From Planctomycetota bacterium (GTDB taxonomy: Bacteria > Planctomycetota > B15-G4 > SIAN01), in NCBI GenBank assembly GCA_028289345.1, contig JANQQL010000015.1, forward strand, positions 186,001 through 250,000: 64,000 nt of DNA, read 5' to 3'. Numbering within the stretch: position 1 is the first letter of the stretch; the number at the start of each line of letters is the position of its first letter. The notes below the pieces were generated by a model, which worked only from the letters and a program-made list of their open reading frames with translations, was not told where the DNA came from and did not search any database. Position numbers and translations under genes: made by a program. Of the stretch, positions 53,817 through 62,500 are shown piece after piece.

Positions 53817-55031
53817 TCAGAAGGTGATGGCCCACTCCAGCACATCGTCCACCACGTCCAGGATTCCATCGGCACCGCGCGGATCGTCCGGATCGGAGAA
53901 GCTGTGATCCACTCCGGCGTAGCGTCGAACGGTCAAGTCATCCTCCTTGCCAGCACAAAGCAACTTCACGACCAGGTAGTCGAAGGACTCGATCGGCACG
54001 GATTGATCCAGGCTCCCGTGGCCGAGGAACATCAGGGCGCTCGATCGCACCAAGCTATCAGCCGCCGCCGTCGTGGCGAACGTGGACCATCGTTTGTAAG
54101 CGTGCCCCATCCAGGTCTTCGTCTGGCTGTCCGGATCGTTCAGGATGTCTCGGACTTCTCCTTCCAAAGACTCGATCGCGGCTTCGATTTCTTCCGGAGA
54201 GGCCCCCTCCTGCTCCAGCCTCTTCCGCGTCATGACGTACATGTCGAAGAACTGCTCAGTCCCGCCCCCGGAAAGGAAAGCCACGTGAGTCACTCTTTCG
54301 TCCGCTCCAGCGACGGCGGCGGCGACATCGGCACCTTCCGAGTGGCCGACCAAAACCACGCACTCAGGATCGAACCGGTCATCGGCCAACAGTGTGGTCA
54401 GCATCAGGCTCACGTCGGCAGCGCGATTCTTCAGAGTCGCATGCTTGGCGTACTCTTCGGAGGCGTCCTTTCCCGTGCCGTAGGTGCCTTGCTCCCCAAA
54501 GGCCACGCCGCGTTTGTCGACCGAAGCAACATGAAAGTCTGGATGAGCTCGTTCCGCGACCAAGGAGAAAAGTCCGTGAGCAATCTGACCTCCAGTCACT
54601 TCGTAGAACAACGATTGCGCTCCTGACCCATCCAGGTAGATCAACAGCGGTCGTGGCTCCTCGGGTAACGGCTCCGGATAGTGGAGGAAGATTCGCGCAG
54701 TACTTCCGTCGGGGCGTTCCGCGTGAATCTGCCGATAGTCTCCAGGCAGCTTGTCATTCCGAGCGAACACCAGTACCCCATCGTCATCGGTGGCTCGAGT
54801 CATCGGAGTCATCGGAGTCATCGGCTCCATCGGCTCCATCGGCTCCATCGGCTCCATCGGCGACATCGGCGACATCGGCGACATCGGCGACATCGGCGAC
54901 ATCGGCGACATCGCTGTCATCGGGGACATCGGGGACATCGGGGACATCGGGGATCCCGGGTCCGTCGGAGATTTCACCTGAGACATCGACACAACCAACA
55001 GAACCACGAACGAACGACGAGCGACAACCAT
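53817..55031 (-). CDS. Secreted alpha/beta hydrolase with a Met-x-Pro tandem-repeat spacer
   Basis: 404 residues from the ATG at 55031 with GGGAG about 8 nt upstream. A signal peptide (MVVARRSFVVLLVVSMSQV) is followed by 17 three-residue units (SPM, TAM, EPM, TPM) at about residues 26-80, encoded by a 9-bp minisatellite. The rest is an alpha/beta hydrolase: LLIYLDGSGAQS (oxyanion region), VVLVGHSEGADVAAAVA (nucleophile Ser in GHSEG), FLGHGSLDQSVP and the DHSF His at the end. The substrate is unknown. Relatives are peptide or ester hydrolases of the BAAT/dienelactone type. Confidence 0.85.
   Translation of the reverse strand: MVVARRSFVVLLVVSMSQVKSPTDPGSPMSPMSPMSPMTAMSPMSPMSPMSPMSPMSPMEPMEPMEPMEPMTPMTPMTRATDDDGVLVFARNDKLPGDYRQIHAERPDGSTARIFLHYPEPLPEEPRPLLIYLDGSGAQSLFYEVTGGQIAHGLFSLVAERAHPDFHVASVDKRGVAFGEQGTYGTGKDASEEYAKHATLKNRAADVSLMLTTLLADDRFDPECVVLVGHSEGADVAAAVAGADERVTHVAFLSGGGTEQFFDMYVMTRKRLEQEGASPEEIEAAIESLEGEVRDILNDPDSQTKTWMGHAYKRWSTFATTAAADSLVRSSALMFLGHGSLDQSVPIESFDYLVVKLLCAGKEDDLTVRRYAGVDHSFSDPDDPRGADGILDVVDDVLEWAITF
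54801..54953 (-). repeat. 17-unit, 9-bp in-frame minisatellite
   Basis: On the plus strand: CATCGGAGT x2, CATCGGCTC x4, CATCGGCGA x6, CATCGCTGT x1, CATCGGGGA x4, with no interruption. Read on the minus strand this encodes (S/T/E)-P-M units plus one TAM. Runs of identical units of length 4 and 6 imply slippage or unequal crossing-over. Because the unit is 9 bp, changes keep the frame. Confidence 0.95.
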
Positions 55032-55313
55032 CCGACAAGCTCCCGAGTGAAATCCCAAACATCGTTTGCAGGGCAGATTACGCCAGGGACCGATGAGTGT
55101 TGGGATTCAAGCAGAACCGCCGGCAGGCGGATCCATGGAAGGCAGGAATTGATCGGAGATTGGCTGCAACCGAGCGACCGTGCCAATCCTTGGCGATTCC
55201 CTGGGGTCATCGGATCGCCGGAGTGACACGCTCACGGGGCGCCGGTTTCCGACCAGCCCGTTGCCAAAGGAACTCGAGTTCGCTGGCGCCCCGATCAGTC
55301 GGTCCAAAATCCT

Positions 55314-55449
55314 TCAGCGCCGATCGGACATTCCCACCCCTGCCCTGTCCTCGATTCCTCGACGAATCCGTCGATGCGCCGGCGCTTGACTCCTCGGCGG
55401 AAGCGAAAGCCTATCGACCGGCCACTGCGAGGGCTTTCTCAGCGGCCGA
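55314..55449. repeat. Dispersed 3'-end repeat element, copy E
   Basis: It ends exactly at the stop codon of the minus-strand lipoprotein gene (55450). It contains CTTCAGCGCCGATCGGAC, CCTCGATTCCTCGACGAATCCGTCGAT, TTGACTCCTCGGCGGAAGCGAAAG, ATCGACCGGCC, GCGAGGGC and TTTCTCAGCGGCCGAT. The left CAGCGCCGATCGG and right CAGCGGCCGAT are nearly direct repeats. Diverged from copy D but in the same block order. Confidence 0.6.
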
Positions 55450-56094
55450 TTAGGGACGATCCAAGGACAGCTGCTGCCGCTTGGTCTTCAGCATCAAGAA
55501 ATCGTGCATCAGATCGGCCTCCGGATCGAAAGCCCGCATGTCTTCGAGCAGAGACTCTGCCGTCACGACATCGGATGCGGACACCGCTTGTTGAAACCGG
55601 GTCCGCAGGTGCTCCCAGATTCGTTCGTCTCGGGAAACCTCGCGTGGCGTCCCTCCCAGGTCGTCCGGGGATTTGAGTTCGAGTTGCGCCAACCGGGCTC
55701 GCTGATACTCGGGATCCTCGCGCAACTTCTCGAATCGTTCCTGGTGCATTTCCTGAAGAGCCCGTTCGGCGACTCGCTGCCGTGCGCGACGCGCTTCGAT
55801 GCGCTCCATCACCGAAGGCTTTGATTCTGCGCCGGATTGGGTTCTCTCGACTTGCGGCTCGTCCGGCCGCTGTTCGTCTGGCGACAGTTCCAGGCCAGTC
55901 TCATCGACAAGGACCGAAGTCGGCGATTTCATGGCCTTCTTTCCCACCAGAGATGTCGACACGGAGATCTTGGGAACGACGGCCATCGAAATCTGGGAAG
56001 GGTCCTCCACGAGAGAACCTCCCTCGCACGCCGCCACCAGCAACAAAACCGCCGGCAGCAACCGTCGTCCCTCGCCAAGCTTCCCATCGTCCAT
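55450..56094 (-). CDS. Putative lipoprotein of unknown function
   Basis: 214 residues from an ATG with AGGAGG 6 nt upstream. The N-terminus RRLLPAVLLLVAACEGG has a lipobox-like LVAAC, so Cys would be acylated. The rest is charged: a stretch of alternating Glu/Arg/Pro, then helices (RARQRVAERALQEMHQERFEKLRE, RTRFQQAVSASDVVTAESLLEDM). I do not recognise a domain; it may act as a scaffold at the membrane. It is the last gene before the RHS giant on the same strand. Confidence 0.72.
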   Translation of the reverse strand: MDDGKLGEGRRLLPAVLLLVAACEGGSLVEDPSQISMAVVPKISVSTSLVGKKAMKSPTSVLVDETGLELSPDEQRPDEPQVERTQSGAESKPSVMERIEARRARQRVAERALQEMHQERFEKLREDPEYQRARLAQLELKSPDDLGGTPREVSRDERIWEHLRTRFQQAVSASDVVTAESLLEDMRAFDPEADLMHDFLMLKTKRQQLSLDRP

Positions 56095-56527
56095 CGACCG
56101 CCTCCTGAGTCACGGAATCCCAGGAGACCCCTCGTCTATGAATGCCCGCCCCTTGAGTCCCCAATGGCCCACGAGCACGAGAAGAAAACGACGGTTGCTC
56201 CGTTGACTCGCTCCCCTGGGAAAAACCGTGCGCTCGGGAACATGGCTTCGGGGATCTTTTCCTTGATCGGTGACAGCGACTTCAGACCTCTGACTCAGCA
56301 AACACTTCTCTTCCAAACCCGGCAGTCACGACCCAGCTCGAAGTCAATCCCAGGGTCGTCCAGCCCCGAATGGGCCATGGCGCAGGCGACAAAGCCAGGA
56401 ACGGTCGACGACGTACTCAAGCAAGCCTTCGCCGAAAAAACGTCTGTGAAAATACTCTTCTCCGAATCGAGGGTCGTTGGACAGAGTCCAATCGAACACA
56501 GGTCGTTCTCTGTCATTCTTGACCCCT
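56095..56527. other. Intergenic region just 3' of the RHS gene, small minus-strand frames only
   Basis: About 430 nt. Frames at 56295-56543 (82 codons) and 56344-56583 (79 codons) on the minus strand start inside or at the end of the RHS gene. Such a position can hold the immunity gene of a polymorphic toxin, but neither has a clear ribosome site or domain, so I do not call them genes. Confidence 0.35.
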
Positions 56528-59500
56528 TCAGTTCCCCGAACACATGGGGGGATCGGCCCCGAGCTGAAGTTGCTCGACCCCAAAAACGCTGCCGTCCCTG
56601 GTCATCTGATTCAGCAACATGAAGTCGTCCCCGCGCTCCCGTGCTTCGTTCAACCAGGCCATATTGTCAAAGGGATCGTACGACGGGCGATAATAGAAGG
56701 GATTCATCGTGTTCGATCCCGGACGGTTCAGAGAGTTGTAGACGTTGATCCCAGGAAGTCCGAGATCGTCCGCAAGGGCAGTCGCCGGGAGTTCACCAAT
56801 CACGGTCGTTGGAGGCCCGCCAGAGAGGAATCGCTGCGAGGCTAGCTGCAAACGAGCAACGTCATGGGGATGCAGCGTCGTCCCCTGGCTGGCCGTCCGG
56901 GCAATTGTGAAACGACGGAGCGCAAGCGTGAACGAACGACCCATGCCCGCTTGGAGCGCCGTGGCACACAGCCGTCCCCGCTCGTCCACATGATGTTGAA
57001 TCTCGGAGTCGATTCCCTCGATCAACCTCAGAACCGCGTCAGACGGTAGGCCCAGCCAATCCATGAAGTGGTCTCGATGCTCGAGACCGACCATTTCATC
57101 GAGAATTGCATACCATTCCTGGCCCGCTTGCTGGCTTGTCGGTGGATTCATCGACCGCGCCAGGAGAAACATCAGGTCTCGGGCCCCCTGAGCGGCCTCC
57201 ACGAAGTCTTGAACCAGGTAATGCCCGGTTTCACTGTTCAGCGTGGACAGATAGGCGCCGAGGTCAAGAAGCCCGAGAGGGTCCTTGGCGTTCCAACCGT
57301 CCTCGCCAAACGCGCTGTATCCATTGCCCTGACCGTGTGCCCAGGTGCCCAAAGGATCCAGGGTGAGGAACTCGCCGAGGTCCGGGTCGTAGTATCGGTG
57401 TCGATAGTAGTACAGATCTGTCTCTGGATCCTGTCGGCGCGCGTGGAACCGATAGGGATTCCCGACCGCGGAGGCAAACTGCACACGAGGCGGTCGAATG
57501 GTGAAACGCTGCCCCTCTTGAATCCCGGCCTCCATCAGATTCTCGCGAACTTCGAAGAACGCCGGCTCCCCACTGTGAGAGTGATCCACAATCGGAAAAG
57601 CCAGTGAACCCGCGTCCGTGGCGAACACCAGGAAGTAACCGATGACTTGACCGGGGCTCCAAAGGGCTTCTCTCACATCCTCGACGCCATGAGCTTCAAC
57701 CCGTGCGACGCGACTCCCATAGAGCGAGCTCGCATCGTCCGGGACCAGGCCCCCTTCGATCGTCGTCGTCCCATCGCCCATGAAAGTGGTGGGCCGACCA
57801 AACCAACCGTACTCATAGAACTCTTCGACCACTTGACTCGAGTCCGTCAGAGCCCCGACCGACCCGTGGGAGTTGCCGTGGTAGTAGTAATCCTGGTTCG
57901 ATCCAACGTCGCGAAGCTGAATCAGATCGTCGAAGTGGGCTCCCGTCGTCACATACTGCCGGAGCACGTCATTGGTTTCGCTTCGCTCTTCGAGCACTTC
58001 CCAGTCCCAAGACAGATATCTTGTCGTTTCCTCACCGACACTTCGAAGCACTCGTCTGCCGTCCGCGGCATACTCGTACTCGGCAAGCGGCCAACTTGCT
58101 CCTGATACCCGAACTTGGACAAGTCGATCATTGGCGTCGTAGAAATAGTCGAACCTCGCGTCGGACTGGCGCGCGCCGTCGTCGGTGTAGGTGCGAGGGA
58201 CTCCGTCCACGGAGGAATACTGGTTCATTCCTTTCTGATTGACATCCCCGTCCACCACCAACGCCCGTTCCACTCCCTCATCGGTCAATGAGGTCATCCG
58301 GTCGACACCATCAAGAACTCGATGACTAGCAGCGGCAGAAGAGTCCGGCTCGAATGAGATCATTCGATACGCCGAGTCCATCGAATAGCGGTCGAGGTGA
58401 TTCAGGTGAACGCGATTCTCTTCAACCCGCCGACTCGTTCCGACTCCCCCCCTTCCGTTGAATTGGCTGAGGTACTCCGCCACCGTCGCTCCGAAGGAAG
58501 TCTGCCACCGCTGACGGATGGAGCGACCATTCGTGTCGTAACCACCGTCTCCTCCGACGGTGTGAGTGCCCTCCATACTTCGCTGATCGAAGTACGTGCC
58601 ATTCCCATAATGGACCGAGATCACCCTTGGCCCGACATACTCAAACCCAGCGATCAGCTCACCATCGGCCTCGTGGATGACGCTCACACGGTCTCGCGCG
58701 TCGTAGGAGCTCAGTACCTTGCGACCGTTGGGGTAGGTGAGCGAGACTCTACGTCCCTCTCCGGACCACTCGGCATCCACGGACAGCGCGGGGCCTTGGC
58801 CGACAAGCTGCGTCTCTCGAATCTGTCGCGACAACGAGTCGTACCAGGTCTCGTACTCGACATCACGACCACCGCCATTGTCATCGAAGGAGTAGACGAC
58901 CCGGTCGATCCCGTCGTATCCCCACTCCCTTCGATCGGAACCGAGGTGCGTCGTGGTCGCGCCCGTCTTGTCAAAATCGACCGAAATGGGCCGCCCTTCC
59001 GCGTCGTGATTCCAGCTTTCCACGGCTCCCGACTGTGTCGTCCGTGTGAGGAGTTCGCCATCCGCGTTGTACGCCCACTGTTCATTCGTTCCGTCTGGGT
59101 AATCGCACCGCACCTTACGATCCAGACCGTCATACGTGTACCGAGTCTCGTTGTCACGGTCATCGATCCGTGCCACCAGTCGATGAAGGGCGTCGTGTTC
59201 CGAAGAGACTTGGATCATCCCGTCGCCCCCGCCTTGAGAAACATCGCGATTCGACCACGAAGCGTTGGTTCCGTCCGCGGAAAGAAACGTTCGCCTCAGG
59301 AGCGGTCGCGTCAACCGGTCGTACTCGTACTCCACCTGGTTCCCCAAAGTGTCGATGGAGCGCACCAGGCTGTTTTGAGAGTCGTACTCGTAAAGGGTCG
59401 TCTGACCATTGGGCTCTTTTTCCTCCACCAACCGGTTCAAGGCATCGAAGCGACTGCTCCACTCGAAGACTTCGTTGGTGGAAATCAATGGAGACACTTG

Positions 59501-62500
59501 GATGGAACGAGTGCTCACAACGTTGCCGTTCGAATCGAACTCACGCTCGACGGAGTTTCCCAGGGCATCCTGGGTCGCAATCGGCCGGGAAATTCCATCG
59601 AATGCGGTCACCGAAACATCCGCATCCGCATCCACCACTCCGACCGTCCTCCCCAATCGGTCCAAGACCATCAGCGTGGAAACCAAACCGTCGCCAGGAT
59701 CCAGGGCACCGTCATCCAAGGCACCAACGCTTCGCCCGGCGTAGTGAAACAAATGCTTGTCAACCCGAAACGCCCGGCCTCTGGCGTCGTATCGCATGTC
59801 CGTCCGAGCAAGGAGCTCCTCGGCAGCGCTGGATGCATCCACCGGACCATAGTGAAGAGTGCCGACCACATGGTCGGCACTGTCGTATCGATACTCCTCC
59901 CGGTTTCCGAGGCGATCAATGCGCTGCACGACGCGGTCATAGCCGTCCAACACTGTCAACCGGGAATGCCCACCCTCGGCGTCGATCCACTCGGTGATGT
60001 TTCCGTTGTCATCAATCACATTGTGGGTCAGTGACTCCTCCGGAAGTCCGACGCCGCGCCGAACGCTCACGATGACGTCTCGTTCGTCGTATCGGTACTC
60101 GTCGGTCACCTGCTCCGGCGTCCCGAGTCCCCGGGTACTCCTCACCAGGTTCTCGTTGGCGTCGTACTCAAAAAGGTTTCGAATCTGAAGCGCATCGCTG
60201 GGCGGAGGAGGATCGTTCTGAGCTTCAAAGAAGTCGAGAACTTCGACAACCCGGTGATTGAGGATGTCGTAGGCATACCGCGTCTCCACAAAGTCGTCAT
60301 CCCCGGCAAGGTTGTCTTTGTGCTGAACGAGATGAGCAACGACGTTGTCGTTGGCGTCGTATTGAAATTTCTCTTCGTACCCAAAGACGGTGAGACTGGG
60401 ATCGGGGGAGGCAGCAACATCGTCCGCCGCGTACTTCAAGACCACCTGGTCCAGCTCGTTGATCAAAAAGCTAGAGCGAACTCCCCGACCATCGGTGATC
60501 GACACGGGAACCCCTCTCTGGTTCTCGGGAAGAGCGCCCATGGCCCGGTAGCTGAATGTCGTCTCCCGCTGAACCGGGGAGGGGTTGGTTCCACTGTTTC
60601 TTCCCGGAGCTGCCACCGCATCTTCCACAGTTCGGGCCAGGTACCCTCCGCCCAGAGGGTCAATCCCTGACACCAAGCCACTTGGATCTGCGGCACCGTA
60701 GTATTCAAGGACGGTCACGTTCTCTTCTGCGTCTCGGGCCAGCGTCAATTGCCCATAATCATTGAACTGATACAACTCGTCGGCTGCTTGAACTCCCCGG
60801 GTCACGGCAGTTCCTCGCGGCAGTTCAGGAAGATCGACCAGTGGATATTCAATCTTGATGACGTTGCCGCACTTCTGGTCCGTCCGCCCATCTCCATTCA
60901 CATCCCCCGTCGAGACAATTCCGGCCTCGTCAAACAAGACTTGAAGCTGAGCTTCCGAGATGCCCATCAGCGGAGCGAAGTAGGACCGAGCTGCGGAAAG
61001 GTCCTCCATGTAGTCCAAATAGTGCGTCGTCGTGTAGTCCGACGGTTGGTTCCCTTGCTCGAATCCCCTTGGATCCACCTGTCGAAACACCTTGTTGAAC
61101 ACTGGCTCATAGATGGTCTCGATGCGAATGCTGACTTGATCAGCACCTCGACCGTCCGCGAATCTTTCCACCAGGGAGGCATTGCCGTGGCTGGTTCGCG
61201 GGTGGTCTGCATTGTCCGTAAGAGTCAGTTCCGTCACTCCACCGAGGGTTCGTCGATTCTCGACCAACATGCCATCGTCGTTGTACCGAAGGCTCCTTGT
61301 GTACGAGTCGGGCTCGCCAATTCGAATCCCCTTGGTATGAACTCTCTCTTCGCAGAGTTGGCCTAAGCGATTGAACGTCAGGTCAGAAAGCGTGCCCATG
61401 CGGTCAGTCACACTGACCCGCATCGTTTCCCCATTGGCGCCCTGCGGAAGGGTCTGATACTCGTAGTGGTAGATCCCCCCAACCCCAAAGTCGGGCGCAC
61501 CAATCGTGTGAGTCGATACGAACCCGAAGATTGGCAAGGCCGGGTCTTCGTGATACGTCCACTCGTACGCCGGCTTCCCCCCCAGCTGATTGGGGAGCAC
61601 CAAGGACGTCAGAGCATGGGTGAGACGCGGGTCTGGATGCTGTCGGTAGGTGTAATACGTCCGCTTCCCATTCGGAAAGTCGTTGAACCCTCCCGTCGAG
61701 GTGATGGTGGGGCTCCTGACGCTGAGGATCTGCCCCAAGTTGTTGTAGTCGTAAATCCACTCTCGATTGGTGAAGTCTCGAATTCGGCTGATCCCTTGAG
61801 GATAGTCCGTGTCCTCGTAGAAGAGCTCGACCTCACGCCCATAGGACTCCGTGATCCGAATGAGCTTCTGATCCAAGAGCTCACCGACGCCGTCGTAGGT
61901 GAACGCAATTTGGTTGTCGTTGGGCGAGTGGATCGAAGAAACGACGCCGCGGATTCCCCCTCCCGTCCAGGTTTGAAAAAGAAGCCGCGTCCCACCAGCC
62001 ATGCGCAACGTCATCACACCATCGTGAAGACTCATTCTTCCAAACCGTCCCGTGGTTCCTTCCCAGATGTTCGATCCCACTCGAACGAAACGATCCACCC
62101 GGCCAAACCCATGCATGTCTAGGTCGCCGCCTCCCACCTCCTCGAAGTATTGGCGGTAGTTGAATGACCAGGCGGGACCGAACAGAGACCGATCGTGGTT
62201 GACTCGAGTGAGGTGCCGGCGGCGGATCTCGAGATTCACCGCAGGATCGCGGCCTTCGATGAAGAGATCACGTTCCTCCCGCATCTCCTGCCCTGAGTGA
62301 GGAAGAATCGTCCCGGGCCCCACCCGATTCATCGCGAACGGACTGCAAGAACCGCCGCCGCCACAACCCGAAGAGACCCCGAGCACCGACCCGCAGGAAG
62401 GAGGCCCATTGTGACACGGGGGCTGCTCCTCGCCCTCGACCGGGTAGTCGAAGCTCGCGTAGATCACGCCACTTGACGTCAACGTGATGGTCGTCGATGC

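Noticed and set aside
56295..56583. Small minus-strand frames as an RHS immunity gene
   Set aside because: No ribosome site, no hydrophobic or acidic immunity-like profile, and two frames compete; kept only as a note.
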